Positions 6,685-15,381 of a stretch of DNA of 43,984 nucleotides are shown piece after piece. Numbering within the stretch: the stretch's first letter is position 1; each line of letters begins with the position of its first letter. The DNA comes from Actinomycetes bacterium. GTDB taxonomy: Bacteria > Actinomycetota > Actinomycetes > Actinomycetales > Dermatophilaceae. Location: assembly GCA_029552065.1 (NCBI GenBank), contig JAKPEG010000005.1:1-43984 (forward strand), read 5' to 3'. The notes under the pieces are model-generated. The model was not told the origin of the DNA. It searched no databases and worked only from the letters and a program-made list of their open reading frames with translations. The position numbers and the translations under genes are program-made.

Positions 6685-9495
6685 TCACCCTTTCGATTTC
6701 GTATGCCGCAAGCCACGGTCCGTGTCGTAGGTCAGTTCCCAGCCGTCGACGACAGCGCGGTTGTGGGCGTCCAGGACGAGGACCAGCTCGCCCTTGAGCC
6801 ATGCCGACTGCGCCCAGCCCTGCAGGTGGGAGGCGCCGCGCTCGAGGTCGCGGATGACTCGGTCGACCGCGGCGAATCCGCCGGCTCCGCCGTGGGTCCA
6901 GGTCATGGCGGACGGAAGCCGCAGGGTGCACGCCGCCAGACGGCGGGCGACCTCGTCGTCCGGGCACCCCAACTCGGTGGGCAAGGTGGTCCCCGCGGGC
7001 AGCCCCGCATCGGGCATCGGCGCCACGAGGCCGTCCACGGACCGGACCACGATCACCTCGATGGTCTCGTCGGTGTCCCGGACGCGGGCCCGCGAGGTGC
7101 TCGACCCATCGTCGTCCGGTTCGCCACCGCGATCGGCGAGCAGGCCGACCATGGTGCGCCGAGAATCGGGGGCGGGCAGCAGGAATGACTGGGCATCCGC
7201 CCGCATGATCCGAAGGCGACGGCGCCGCTCCTGCTCAGCGTCCTGCCAGGCGTCCTCCCATCCCGGAGGGCAGGGCAGGTCCTCGCGATAGCCCTCGGCT
7301 ACGAGGCGAGGAAGGTCGTCGATCAAGTCGATCTCCGCCGCGTCGAGGTGCGGTTTCAGCACTGTCACGGCGCGCAGCAGCGCTGCCGCACCGTAGACGG
7401 CCATCGCGCCTGGGTCGAAGTCCGGCGGCCCGCCATGCCTGTCGACATCGAGACCAGTGACCAACAGGGTGGGCACGCCGAGGCCAGCGGGGCGCGCATC
7501 CGGGCCTCGGTGATGACGGTGGACGCGACCGCCACGTTGCAGGATCAGGTCGATCGGGGCGATGTCGGTGACCATGAGGTCGACGTCGATGTCGAGGCTC
7601 TGTTCGAGGACCTGCGTGCCGACCACAACAAACCCGCGTGGCCGGTGCGCCGATTCGCCGCGATGGTCCGGCGGACCGAGCAACTGCCGCAGGCGCCGCT
7701 CACGCGACGCGCGCGCGATGCCGAGGAAGCGGCTGTGCAAGAGCAGGACCTTGTCCGAGCCAAGCCTGACCACAAGTGCCTCGTAGGACGCCTGGGCCCG
7801 CCCCACGGTGTTGTGCACGACGGAGACGCAGCCACCGTCGGCGACCGCGCGGCATACCTCGTCGAGCCAATCAACAGACACCCGAACGGCGAGGCGACCG
7901 CGCCGTCCCGGTGCGGGAGCGACAGCAAACTCGCGAACCTGGTCGTCGACGACGGTAAGGCGCGGGTAGGCGTCCCCGGCGCACGTCACCCCGTGCCCTG
8001 CATACGCACTCACGAGGCTGTCCCGGATATCCGGCGGGAGGGTGGCCGACAGGAGAATGACCGGGGTCCCGTGGGCAGCGAACCACGCCAATGCCCGCTC
8101 GAGATAGACCCGCATGAAAGCATCCGCGGCATGGACCTCGTCGATGATGATCACCTTCCCCGCGAGGGCGAGGTGGCGCAGTTGGACGAAACGTGCGGCA
8201 AGGGCTGCGAAGAGGATCTGATCGATCGTCCCGGCCACGAAATCTGCGAGAATTCCCCGTCGGCGCCCACGCAACCACGAGGTGACGAGGGCGATCGCCT
8301 CGTGCGGAGCATCCGGGTCGCCGACTGCGGCAATGCGGCCGTTGGCGGCCAGACGTCGGTAGTCCTCGTTGAGAGCCGCCTTGCCGTGCGCGAGGAACAT
8401 GCTCGTCACGGGCAGGCCGATGGTCGCGACCCAGTCACGCAACCGGGGGAAGATCCCGTCCGAGGTGGCTTGTGTGGGAAGGGCGAAGACCACGCCGCCG
8501 GGGCCGAAGCGTGCCGCCAGTTCCTCGGCGGCCAGAAGGGCCGCCTCGGTCTTGCCTTCGCCCATCCCTGCCTCGATGACGATCAGGCCGGGACGGGTCA
8601 TCGCATGCGCCGCCTCCGCGGCGGCTGACTGCAGGGGACGGATGCCGTATGCCGCGAGCTGCGGGAAGCGTCGAGCCATCAGCCGGTCGGGGTCGCCATC
8701 GGGCGCCAACGCCCGCCACGGGGGCGGCAGATCCCAGCCGCCGAGCACCCGAGCAGCGCGGACCTGCGAGCTCTCGGTGTCGTCGAGGGGGAACCTCGCC
8801 TGGTCGCTAGCCAACCAGTCGGCAACGACCACCGCACCCGCAAGCGCGAGCTGACTGCTCAGCGGCAGGTCCCGGGCGAGCCAGGGCTCAAGGCGCTCGG
8901 CCGCCCCGGTGCGTCGCGCCATGCCATCGAGGACCTCGTCCTGGACAGCTGACCAGGCCGGTGTTGGCGCGAGGTCGCGAGAGCTGATGGCCACCAACTC
9001 GGCGCGTGACGGCGGGACGCCGTGATGGGCACCGACTGGGCCGGCGAGGGTGTCGGCATGGCGCTGCGCCTCTCGGCCGTCGGCCCCCGGCGCCTGCCGG
9101 ACGAGCCAGGAGCGGAGGATCGCGAAGCCGAGCAGACAATGTCGAGGTGGGCGAGCCGAGCTGATCCGCGCAGGGACTTCCAGCCCATGGCGAGCCAAGT
9201 CATCGAGCACCCACGAATAAGCCGGGGAACGACGCAGCTGGCCCGTGAACGCCGGGGTGATCTTTCCGATGTCGTGGACACCAGCGAGAAATGTGAAGAG
9301 GACTCTGCCGTCGTCGAGGCCTCTGGGCAGGGTCGCCGAGATCTCCTTTTTGCTCGACTCGGGAAGCCACCGATCCCACAGCTCGGCAGCCACTGCCGCC
9401 GCGTCGGCGAGGTGACGGACGACGGGCAGCACCATTGGCACATCGCCTTGGGCGGTCTTTCCCCACACTGACAAGGCCGCAGCCGACCATGACAT
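6685..9495 (-). CDS. cas3: CRISPR-associated helicase-nuclease Cas3 (type I)
   Basis: The 936-residue single-chain Cas3 has an N-terminal HD nuclease and a C-terminal superfamily 2 helicase, which together unwind and degrade target DNA after Cascade binding. HD-domain metal ligands are visible at H28, H74-D75, H157/H158 and D226. Helicase motifs are Walker A EAGMGEGKT at 308-316, DEVH at 452-455, SATLP at 483-487 and motif VI QRGGRVHR at 653-660. All are intact. ATG at 9495 has a strong AGGAGGT Shine-Dalgarno at 9504-9510, unlike most first genes in this window, which look leaderless. As the first gene of the operon it sits upstream of Cascade, as in E. coli, but on the same transcript. Confidence 0.97.
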   Translation of the reverse strand: MSWSAAALSVWGKTAQGDVPMVLPVVRHLADAAAVAAELWDRWLPESSKKEISATLPRGLDDGRVLFTFLAGVHDIGKITPAFTGQLRRSPAYSWVLDDLARHGLEVPARISSARPPRHCLLGFAILRSWLVRQAPGADGREAQRHADTLAGPVGAHHGVPPSRAELVAISSRDLAPTPAWSAVQDEVLDGMARRTGAAERLEPWLARDLPLSSQLALAGAVVVADWLASDQARFPLDDTESSQVRAARVLGGWDLPPPWRALAPDGDPDRLMARRFPQLAAYGIRPLQSAAAEAAHAMTRPGLIVIEAGMGEGKTEAALLAAEELAARFGPGGVVFALPTQATSDGIFPRLRDWVATIGLPVTSMFLAHGKAALNEDYRRLAANGRIAAVGDPDAPHEAIALVTSWLRGRRRGILADFVAGTIDQILFAALAARFVQLRHLALAGKVIIIDEVHAADAFMRVYLERALAWFAAHGTPVILLSATLPPDIRDSLVSAYAGHGVTCAGDAYPRLTVVDDQVREFAVAPAPGRRGRLAVRVSVDWLDEVCRAVADGGCVSVVHNTVGRAQASYEALVVRLGSDKVLLLHSRFLGIARASRERRLRQLLGPPDHRGESAHRPRGFVVVGTQVLEQSLDIDVDLMVTDIAPIDLILQRGGRVHRHHRGPDARPAGLGVPTLLVTGLDVDRHGGPPDFDPGAMAVYGAAALLRAVTVLKPHLDAAEIDLIDDLPRLVAEGYREDLPCPPGWEDAWQDAEQERRRRLRIMRADAQSFLLPAPDSRRTMVGLLADRGGEPDDDGSSTSRARVRDTDETIEVIVVRSVDGLVAPMPDAGLPAGTTLPTELGCPDDEVARRLAACTLRLPSAMTWTHGGAGGFAAVDRVIRDLERGASHLQGWAQSAWLKGELVLVLDAHNRAVVDGWELTYDTDRGLRHTKSKG

Positions 9496-9584
9496 TTCCC
9501 ATCACCTCCTGCGCAAGGACAGGAAATCACGACCCACTGACAATCGCCCGTCGAGCATGCCGACAGGTCAGAGGAGGCAGAGTT

Positions 9585-9641
9585 CCACGAAGCCGGCAGC
9601 GACACAGGCCTCGGCGTTCGCCGCGGGGCCAGGCTTCGTGG
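9585..9641. repeat. 10-bp inverted repeat upstream of cas3
   Basis: CCACGAAGCC at 9585-9594 and GGCTTCGTGG at 9632-9641 are perfect inverted copies separated by 37 nt, with a partial third copy (GGCTTCG) at about 9651. They lie 90-150 bp upstream of the cas3 start and could be an operator pair or the base of an RNA hairpin in the cas leader transcript. Confidence 0.4.
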
Positions 9642-9871
9642 TCAACAGGAGGCTTCGAATACCCGCGCCCAGCCGGTGCGTACTTTCGTCGGCGAGTAGC
9701 CCCTGATAACAGGACCCGCCTGCGCCAGACTGACCGGCATGCTCGCCGACCTGGACATTCGGCCTCGGCGGTCCCCCGGCGGACTCCGTCAATCACTTCC
9801 TGGTCGTCACCAGCGGGGCCCGGTCCGCGGCGACTGGCGCGGCGCCGGCTCGCTCGGCGAGCCACACCCAC

Positions 9872-9909
9872 ACTCCCGTATGCCGCGGGGACCGCGCGGC
9901 ATACGGAGT
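9872..9909. terminator. Hairpin downstream of gatB, possible terminator
   Basis: ACTCC-C-GTATGCCGCG at 9872-9887 pairs with CGCGGCATACGGAGT at 9895-9909, giving a 15-bp stem with one bulged C and a 7-nt loop. No T-tract follows on either strand. It may end gatB transcription (minus strand) about 120 bp after the stop, or insulate the cas promoter. Both arms contain the GTATGCCG motif that is over-represented in this window. Confidence 0.45.
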
Positions 9910-10014
9910 GGCGTCCTCGGCGCCGTCGACGACGCGACGGGCGGGGACTCGAGGATTCGGCTGCCACCGACCCGAGTGGCCGAAGGACCGCCTCGTGGGG
10001 ACCACCCGGCCAGC

Positions 10015-10031
10015 CTGGGCGAACGGCCCAG
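10015..10031 (-). terminator. Short hairpin directly after gatB stop
   Basis: CTGGGC at 10015-10020 and GCCCAG at 10026-10031 form a 6-bp stem with a 5-nt loop, starting two bases past the gatB stop. There is no U-tract, so it is only a weak terminator candidate. Confidence 0.3.
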
Positions 10032-10032
10032 C

Positions 10033-11565
10033 TCAGGAGTCGAGCCGCTCGAGGATCAGCTCGCGCACCCGGGCTGCGTCGGCCCGACCACCCATCGCCT
10101 TCATCACCTGACCGATGAGCGCCCCCGCGGCCTGGACCTTGCCCCCGCGGATCTTGTCGACGACCTCGGGGTTGGCGGCGATCACCGCGTCGACGGCCGC
10201 GGCGAGCGCGCCCTCGTCCTGGACGAGCGCGAGTCCGCGGGCGTCGGCGATCGCGGCCGGGTTGCCCTCGCCGGCGAGCATGCCCTCGAGGACCTGCCGG
10301 GCCATCGAGTCGTTGAGCCGGCCGCCGCGCACGAGCCCGTCGAGCTCGGCGATCATCCGCGGGGTGATGCCGAGTTCACCGAGTTCGCGGCCGTCGGCGT
10401 TGGCCCGACGGGCCAGCTCGCCGGACCACCACTTGCGCGCCCCGGCTGGCGTCGCGCCCACCGCGACGGTCGACTCGATGAGCTCGACCGCGCCGGCGTT
10501 GACGACGTCGCGCATCTCGAGGTCGGTGAAGCCCCACTCGCTCTGCAGCCGGCGCCGGCGCTGCACCGGCGGCTCGGGCAGGGTGCGGCGCAGCGCATCG
10601 ACGCTCTCCGCCGACGGAGCGACCGGCACGAGGTCGGGCTCCGGGAAGTAGCGATAGTCCTCGGCGTCGGACTTCTCCCGGCCCGAGGTCGTCACGCCGG
10701 TGTCCTCGTGCCAGTGGCGGGTCTCCTGGAGCACCGCGCCGCCGCCCGCGAGCACCGCGGCGTGCCGGGTCAGCTCGTAGCGCACCGCCCGCTCGACCGA
10801 ACGCAGCGAGTTGACGTTCTTCGTCTCCGTGCGCGTCCCGAGGGGCACGTCCTCCTGCTTCTCGGGACGCTTCTTGCGCGGACGCAACGAGACGTTGGCG
10901 TCGCAGCGCAGCGATCCCTGCTCCATCTTCACGTCGGAGACGCCGAGCGCCCGCAACAGGTCACGCAGGGCCGAGACATAGGCCCGGGCGATCTCCGGTG
11001 CCCGCTCCCCCACCCCGGTGAGCGGCTTGGTGACGATCTCGATGAGCGGTATGCCGGCCCGGTTGTAGTCGACGAGCGAGTAGTCCGCGCCATGGATCCG
11101 TCCGGTCGCACCACCGACGTGGGTCGACTTGCCGGTGTCCTCCTCCATGTGGGCGCGCTCGATGAGCACCCGGTAGACCGCGGAACCGCCTGCGCCGTCG
11201 TCGTATTCGACGTCGAGCCAGCCGTCGTGAGCGATCGGCTCGTCGTACTGGCTGGTCTGGAAGTTCTTGGGCATGTCCGGGTAGAAATAGTTCTTCCGGG
11301 CGAACCGCGACCACGGGGCGATCTCGCAGTTGAGTGCGAGGCCGATCCGGATCGCCGACTCGACGCCCTTCTCGTTGACGACCGGCAAGGCCCCCGGCAG
11401 ACCCAGGCACACCGGGCACACCTGGCTGTTGGGCTCGGCCCCGAAGGTCGTCGGACAGCCGCAGAACATCTTGGTCGCCGTGCCCAGCTCGACGTGCACC
11501 TCGAGCCCGAGCACCGGGTCGTATGCCGCGATCGTCTCCTCGTAGGTGAGCACCTCGTCAGCCAC
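10033..11565 (-). CDS. gatB: Asp/Glu-tRNA amidotransferase subunit B
   Basis: The 510-residue protein is the tRNA-binding and kinase subunit of GatCAB, which converts Glu-tRNA(Gln) and Asp-tRNA(Asn) to the amide forms. Visible family blocks include GLEVHVEL, the zinc-type cysteine pattern [10 protein letters not shown]...[27 protein letters not shown], and [11 protein letters not shown]. The C-terminal YqeY-like tail ends [11 protein letters not shown]. The start is GTG at 11565 with AGGAGGTG about 6 nt upstream; it overlaps the end of gatA by 8 bp. In M. tuberculosis pfkA separates gatA from gatB, whereas here the two overlap. Confidence 0.97.
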   Translation of the reverse strand: MADEVLTYEETIAAYDPVLGLEVHVELGTATKMFCGCPTTFGAEPNSQVCPVCLGLPGALPVVNEKGVESAIRIGLALNCEIAPWSRFARKNYFYPDMPKNFQTSQYDEPIAHDGWLDVEYDDGAGGSAVYRVLIERAHMEEDTGKSTHVGGATGRIHGADYSLVDYNRAGIPLIEIVTKPLTGVGERAPEIARAYVSALRDLLRALGVSDVKMEQGSLRCDANVSLRPRKKRPEKQEDVPLGTRTETKNVNSLRSVERAVRYELTRHAAVLAGGGAVLQETRHWHEDTGVTTSGREKSDAEDYRYFPEPDLVPVAPSAESVDALRRTLPEPPVQRRRRLQSEWGFTDLEMRDVVNAGAVELIESTVAVGATPAGARKWWSGELARRANADGRELGELGITPRMIAELDGLVRGGRLNDSMARQVLEGMLAGEGNPAAIADARGLALVQDEGALAAAVDAVIAANPEVVDKIRGGKVQAAGALIGQVMKAMGGRADAARVRELILERLDS

Positions 11566-13108
11566 CGTGCACCTCCTGCGTCGCCGGAGCGAGATCCGGG
11601 ACCCGGTCGAGCAGATGCCCGCCCCAGCGCCCGATGAGGGCGCGCTCGAGAGCCGAGCCCACGGCATACAGGCGCTCGTCGCACATGGCCGGGGCGAGGA
11701 TCTGGAAGCCCGCGGGCAGCCCGTCCTCGGCCGCGAGCCCGCTGGGCAAGGACATGCCCGGGATGCCGGCGAGGTTGGCGGGGATGGTCGCGACGTCGTT
11801 GAGGTACATCGCGAGCGGGTCGTCGAGCTTCTCCCCGATCCGGAAGGCGGTCGTCGGAGCGGTCGGCGAGACGAGGACATGCGCGGTCTCGAAGGCCCGC
11901 GCGAAGTCCTGGGCGATGAGCCGGCGGACCTTCTGCGCCTGGCCGTAGTAGGCGTCGTAGTAGCCGGAGGAGAGGGCATAGGTGCCCAGGATGATCCGGC
12001 GCTTCACCTCGTCGCCGAAGCCGGCCTCCCGGGACGCGGCCATCACCTGCTCGGCCGTCGGTTCGTTCACGCCCTCGGGCGCGACCCGCAGGCCGTAGCG
12101 CATCGCGTCGAACTTCGCGAGGTTGCTCGAGGCCTCCGACGGGAGGATGAGGTAGTAGGCGGCCAGCGCATAGGCGAAGTTGGGGCAGTCGACCTCGACG
12201 ACGGAGGCGCCGGCCTCGACGAGCAGGGCAACCGCCTCGTCGAAGCGCTCCTGGACCCCAGGTTGGTAGCCCTCGCCGCGCAGCTGACGCACGACGCCGA
12301 TCCGCAGCCCGGCGACGTCGGCCAACTGGGCGGCCCGGACCACCTCGGGCACCGGCGCGACGATCGAGGTCGAGTCGCGGGGATCGTGGCCACCCATGAC
12401 CGCGTGCAGCAGGGCGGTGTCCAGGACGGTCCGACCGCAGGGCCCGGCCTGGTCGAGACTCGAGGCGAGCGCGACGAGCCCGTAGCGCGACACCCCGCCG
12501 TAGGTCGGCTTGGTGCCCACGGTGCCGGTGACCGCGGCCGGCTGGCGGATCGAGCCGCCGGTGTCGGTGCCGATCGCCAGCGGCGCCTGGAAGGACGCGA
12601 GGACCGAGGACGAGCCGCCGCCGGAGCCGCCGGGGATCCGGTCGAGGTCCCACGGATTGCGGCTGGGGCCGTAGGCGGAGTGTTCGGTCGAGGAGCCCAT
12701 CGCGAACTCGTCCATGTTGGTCTTGCCGAGGATCGGCATCCCGGCCGCGCGCAGCTTGGTGACCAGCGTCGCGTCGTAGGGCGGCACCCAGCCCTGCAGG
12801 ATCCGGCTGCCGCAGGTCGTCGGCAGCCCGGCGGTGGTGACGACGTCCTTCACCGCGACCGGCACGCCGGCCATCACGTGCAGGTCGGCACCGGCGACCC
12901 GGGCGTCGTCGACCGCGCGGGCCTGGGCGAGCGCGCCGTCGGCGTCGACGTGCAGGTAGGAGTGGACGGCCCCGTCGACGGCGGCGATCCGGTCGAGGTG
13001 GGCCTGCACGACCTCGACGGCGCTCACCTCCTTGCGGGCGAGGGAGTCGGCCATCCGGGCAGCGCTCCAGCGGACGATCTCGGGCAAGTGGGTCGGCGGG
13101 TGGGTCAC
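11558..13108 (-). CDS. gatA: Asp/Glu-tRNA amidotransferase subunit A (amidase)
   Basis: The 516-residue amidase-signature subunit releases ammonia from glutamine for the GatCAB transamidation. The Ser-cisSer-Lys triad is present as K87 (PVAVKD), S162 ([10 protein letters not shown]) and S186 ([10 protein letters not shown]). The C-terminal blocks [15 protein letters not shown] and [13 protein letters not shown] are typical of GatA. The start is GTG at 13108 with GAGGAG about 10 nt upstream. A 100-bp gap that contains an inverted repeat separates it from gatC, while its 3' end overlaps gatB. Confidence 0.97.
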   Translation of the reverse strand: MTHPPTHLPEIVRWSAARMADSLARKEVSAVEVVQAHLDRIAAVDGAVHSYLHVDADGALAQARAVDDARVAGADLHVMAGVPVAVKDVVTTAGLPTTCGSRILQGWVPPYDATLVTKLRAAGMPILGKTNMDEFAMGSSTEHSAYGPSRNPWDLDRIPGGSGGGSSSVLASFQAPLAIGTDTGGSIRQPAAVTGTVGTKPTYGGVSRYGLVALASSLDQAGPCGRTVLDTALLHAVMGGHDPRDSTSIVAPVPEVVRAAQLADVAGLRIGVVRQLRGEGYQPGVQERFDEAVALLVEAGASVVEVDCPNFAYALAAYYLILPSEASSNLAKFDAMRYGLRVAPEGVNEPTAEQVMAASREAGFGDEVKRRIILGTYALSSGYYDAYYGQAQKVRRLIAQDFARAFETAHVLVSPTAPTTAFRIGEKLDDPLAMYLNDVATIPANLAGIPGMSLPSGLAAEDGLPAGFQILAPAMCDERLYAVGSALERALIGRWGGHLLDRVPDLAPATQEVHGG

Positions 13109-13141
13109 GGTGTGGGCTCTCCTCGGGCGGGAGTTCGAGGC

Positions 13142-13188
13142 GGTATGCCGTGCGGCCGGCGGGTGACCGGGTGGACGGGCGGCATACC
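13142..13188. repeat. GGTATGCCG inverted repeat in gatC-gatA gap
   Basis: GGTATGCCG at 13142-13150 and CGGCATACC at 13180-13188 are perfect inverted copies with a 29-nt spacer, inside the 100-bp gap between gatC and gatA. The hairpin could modulate gatA expression, or it may only reflect the high frequency of this motif in the genome. Confidence 0.45.
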
Positions 13189-13208
13189 CCGGGCTGTGGG
13201 CGGGCTGG

Positions 13209-13502
13209 TCACTCCTCGAGGATGCGCGGCACGAGGAAACGCCCCGCCTCGGCCTCGGGCGCTCCGGAGAGTGCGGCCGCAGCGCCCAGACCGGGCCGGA
13301 CCACGTCCATCCGGGTGACGTTGGTGAGCGGCATCGGGTGCGACATCGGCTCGACCCCCTCGGTGGGAGCCTGCTGCACCAACGCCACCGCGTCGAGGAT
13401 GACCGTGAGTTCGCCGAGCATGCGGTCGAGTTCGGCCTCGGTGAGTTGGATGCGCGCGAGCATCGCCAGATGCGCGACGTCGTCGCGCGACAGCGTGGAC
13501 AT
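13209..13502 (-). CDS. gatC: Asp/Glu-tRNA amidotransferase subunit C
   Basis: The 97-residue protein is the small linker subunit that wraps GatA against GatB. The sequence has the classic start [20 protein letters not shown], then [18 protein letters not shown] and the C-terminal DVVRPG...FLVPRILEE. Length is normal for the family. ATG at 13502 has no Shine-Dalgarno; instead a TAGGAT box lies 6 nt upstream, so the mRNA is predicted to be leaderless and this is the first gene of the gatCAB operon. Confidence 0.97.
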   Translation of the reverse strand: MSTLSRDDVAHLAMLARIQLTEAELDRMLGELTVILDAVALVQQAPTEGVEPMSHPMPLTNVTRMDVVRPGLGAAAALSGAPEAEAGRFLVPRILEE

Positions 13503-13508
13503 GCCCCA

Positions 13509-13514
13509 ATCCTA
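13509..13514 (-). promoter_or_regulatory. -10 box of gatC (leaderless)
   Basis: TAGGAT on the minus strand, followed by six bases (TGGGGC) and the gatC ATG. The transcription start should fall on or next to the start codon. Confidence 0.55.
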
Positions 13515-13543
13515 TGGGTGCGCCCGTGGCCCCCACCCCGGGA

Positions 13544-14260
13544 TCAGCCACTCCCCCGGGTGAGCGGCGGGTCGAGCCGCACCTGGGGGCCGGCCCGGTA
13601 GAGCTGCGCCGGGCGCCCGGCCTCGCCCGCGGCATACCGGCCGGTGGGGACGAGCAGGCCGGGGGTCCTCGTCGCCTTGCGGTGGAAGTTGCGTGGGTCC
13701 AGGGCACTGCCCCACACGGCTTCGTAGACCTCGCGCAGGTCCGCGACGGTGAACTCGGCCGGGCAGAAGGCGGTGGCGAGCGAGGTGTATTCCAGCTTGG
13801 CGCGGGCCCGTTCGAGGCCGTCGGCGAGGATCCGGTCGTGGTCGAAGGCGAGCGATCCCGCGGACCCGTCGCCGGGCAGGTCGGCGACCGCCACCCAGCG
13901 CGCGGCCCGCGCGTCGGAGCCGGCGACCGGCGCGGGCAGGTCGGGGGCCAGGCACAGGTGGGCGATGCTCACCGTGCGCATCCGCGGGTCCCGGTCGGGC
14001 CGCCCGTAACTGCGCAGTTGCTCGAGATGCCCCACGTCGTCCGGTCCCAGCCCGGTCTCCTCAGCAAGCTCGCGGTATGCCGCCTCGGCCAGGTCCTCGT
14101 CCACCCGGACGAAGCCCCCCGGCAGGGCGAGCCGCCCCTCGTGCGGTGCCTCGCCGCGCTCGACGAGCACGACATGCAAGCGGCCGCCCCGGACGGTGAG
14201 CACGACGAGGTCGACGGTCACGGCGAACGGTGGATGCCGGGGTGCGTCGACGGGCTGCAT
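13544..14260 (-). CDS. Nudix-winged helix regulator, NrtR type
   Basis: The 238-residue protein joins an N-terminal Nudix hydrolase domain (about 10-140) to a C-terminal winged helix (about 155-230), the architecture of NrtR regulators that sense NAD metabolites such as ADP-ribose. The Nudix box is fully canonical: G49, E55, R63-E64, E67-E68 and G70, so hydrolase activity is possible. The wing region with LATAFCPAEFTVADLREVYE and DPRNFHRKATR is characteristic of the NrtR C-terminus. It is divergent from the SPFH/NAD-kinase-like operon, and two copies of one imperfect palindrome lie between them, so it is the likely repressor of that operon and of itself. The -10-like TAGGAT ends 6 nt before ATG, indicating a leaderless mRNA. 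An ADP-ribose pyrophosphatase without a regulatory role is the alternative. Confidence 0.88.
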   Translation of the reverse strand: MQPVDAPRHPPFAVTVDLVVLTVRGGRLHVVLVERGEAPHEGRLALPGGFVRVDEDLAEAAYRELAEETGLGPDDVGHLEQLRSYGRPDRDPRMRTVSIAHLCLAPDLPAPVAGSDARAARWVAVADLPGDGSAGSLAFDHDRILADGLERARAKLEYTSLATAFCPAEFTVADLREVYEAVWGSALDPRNFHRKATRTPGLLVPTGRYAAGEAGRPAQLYRAGPQVRLDPPLTRGSG

Positions 14261-14266
14261 GCCCGC

Positions 14267-14272
14267 ATCCTA
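14267..14272 (-). promoter_or_regulatory. -10 box of the Nudix regulator (leaderless)
   Basis: TAGGAT on the minus strand, six bases (GCGGGC) before the ATG at 14260. The upstream operator at 14279-14299 would cover the spacer and -35 area, consistent with autoregulation. Confidence 0.5.
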
Positions 14273-14278
14273 GCCGCT

Positions 14279-14299
14279 TTATCGTCGACTTGACGAGAT
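14279..14299 (+). promoter_or_regulatory. Operator copy 1, predicted NrtR-type site
   Basis: A 21-bp imperfect palindrome: TTATCGTCGA, three bases, GACGAGA and T. It covers the -35 of the SPFH promoter. It matches the reverse complement of copy 2 at 17 of 21 positions, and the conserved core is CGTC-N5-GACG. Confidence 0.65.
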
Positions 14300-14318
14300 G
14301 GACGGATTCCCTTATTCT
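14290..14318 (+). promoter_or_regulatory. Sigma-70 promoter of the SPFH operon
   Basis: TTGACG at 14290-14295 and TATTCT at 14313-14318 are spaced by 17 bp, close to consensus. The predicted start near 14325 leaves a leader of about 20 nt with the Shine-Dalgarno AAAGGAG at 14334-14340. The promoter is bracketed by the two operators, a classic repression layout. Confidence 0.7.
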
Positions 14319-14335
14319 CGTCGCATCGACGATAA
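14315..14335 (-). promoter_or_regulatory. Operator copy 2, predicted NrtR-type site
   Basis: On the minus strand this reads TTATCGTCGA, three bases, GACGAGA and A, nearly the same as copy 1. It overlaps the transcription start and 5' leader of the SPFH gene. The centres of the two copies are 36 bp apart, so dimers on each could contact each other. Confidence 0.65.
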
Positions 14336-14346
14336 AGGAGTTCGAC

Positions 14347-15375
14347 ATGGCCGACATCAGCCACACCCCCTTCGCCCGCCACCTGCGGGGCACGGCGACC
14401 AGCTACGTGCAACACCTGCGGCGGGGAGCCGTCGCCCACGAGGGCGTGGGCGCGGCCTTCTGGTTCCGCCCGCGCTCGGCCGTCCTCAGCGAGGTCCCGG
14501 TCGACGACCGCGAGCTGCCCCTGCTCGTGCACGCGCGCACCGCCGACTTCCAGGACGTCCTCGTGCAGGGGACGGTCACCTTCCGGTTCGCCGCGCCTGC
14601 CCAGGCGGCCAGCCACATCGACTTCGGCATCGACCCCCGGACCGGCCGCTGGCGCGGTATGCCGCTCGAGCAGGTCGCCGGCGTGGTCACCGAGACGGCC
14701 ACCTCGCACGCGGTCGACCTCATCGCCGGGCTCGACCTCGCCCGCGCGTTGAGCGAGGGGCTCGGGCCGGTCCGCGAGGCGATCACCGCGGGGCTGCGCG
14801 AGGACGCCCGGCTCGCCGAGACGGGCATCCTCGTGCTCAGCGTCCGGATGGCGGCCATCCGGCCGACACCGGAGATGGACAAGGCGCTGGCAACCCCCGC
14901 CCGGGAGGCGATCCAGCAGGAGGCCGACCGAGCCACCTTCGAGCGCCGAGCGATCGCGGTCGAACGGGAGGCCGCGATCGGTGAGAACGAGCTGGCCAAC
15001 CAGATCGAGCTGGCCCGCCGGCAGGAGCAGCTGGTCGTCCAGAAGGGTGCGAACGCCCGGCGGGCGGCGCAGGAGAGCGCCGAGACCGGCCGGATCTCCA
15101 CCGAGGCGGAGGCTGCCCGCACCGAGCGGCTGGCCCAGGCCGCCGCCGAGGCGGAACGTCTCACCGGCGCGGCGTCGGCGCAGAGCGAGCGGGCCCGGCT
15201 CGCGGCATACACCGAGGTGTCCGAGGGCGTGCTCATGGCGCTGGCCCTCAAGGAGGCGGCCGCCCACCTGCCCGCGATCGAGCAGCTCGTCCTCTCTCCC
15301 GATCTCGTGAGCACCCTGCTCGCCCGGCTCACCGCGGGCTCTGCGGGTGCCACCGGCTCGCCGGCGAAGGCGTGA
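14347..15375 (+). CDS. SPFH/Band 7 domain protein
   Basis: The 342-residue protein has an SPFH-like beta domain at about 20-175, including the conserved pattern of a stomatin/flotillin fold (LPLLVHARTADFQDVLVQGTVTF broken over two strands, then AITAGLREDARLAETGILVLSVRM). A long charged Glu/Ala/Arg coiled coil follows (about 180-290), then a C-terminal segment with ALKEAAAHLPAIEQLVLSPD typical of the family. There is no N-terminal membrane segment or signal peptide, so it may be cytosolic or peripheral, unlike most SPFH proteins. Start ATG has AAAGGAG 6 nt upstream. It is followed after 6 bp by a NAD-kinase-fold gene and controlled by a divergent Nudix regulator. Function unknown; a scaffold for the partner is a guess. 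Confidence 0.87.
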   Translation: MADISHTPFARHLRGTATSYVQHLRRGAVAHEGVGAAFWFRPRSAVLSEVPVDDRELPLLVHARTADFQDVLVQGTVTFRFAAPAQAASHIDFGIDPRTGRWRGMPLEQVAGVVTETATSHAVDLIAGLDLARALSEGLGPVREAITAGLREDARLAETGILVLSVRMAAIRPTPEMDKALATPAREAIQQEADRATFERRAIAVEREAAIGENELANQIELARRQEQLVVQKGANARRAAQESAETGRISTEAEAARTERLAQAAAEAERLTGAASAQSERARLAAYTEVSEGVLMALALKEAAAHLPAIEQLVLSPDLVSTLLARLTAGSAGATGSPAKA

Positions 15376-15381
15376 GCGGCG

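Larger units (their letters stand above)
9496..10032. other. Intergenic region between cas3 and gatB, possible gene remnant
   Basis: These 537 bp hold no recognisable gene. The minus strand is open from 10005 to 9568 except for one TGA at 9793-9795. The parts (70 and 74 codons) have mostly G/C third positions, and the second ends near ANAEACVAAGFVELCLL, but I recognise no family. It could be an eroded gene interrupted by a stop, or chance openness in high-GC DNA. The region also holds an inverted repeat and two hairpins listed separately. A possible cas promoter -35, TTGTCA (minus, 9538-9543), lacks a clear -10. Confidence 0.35.
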
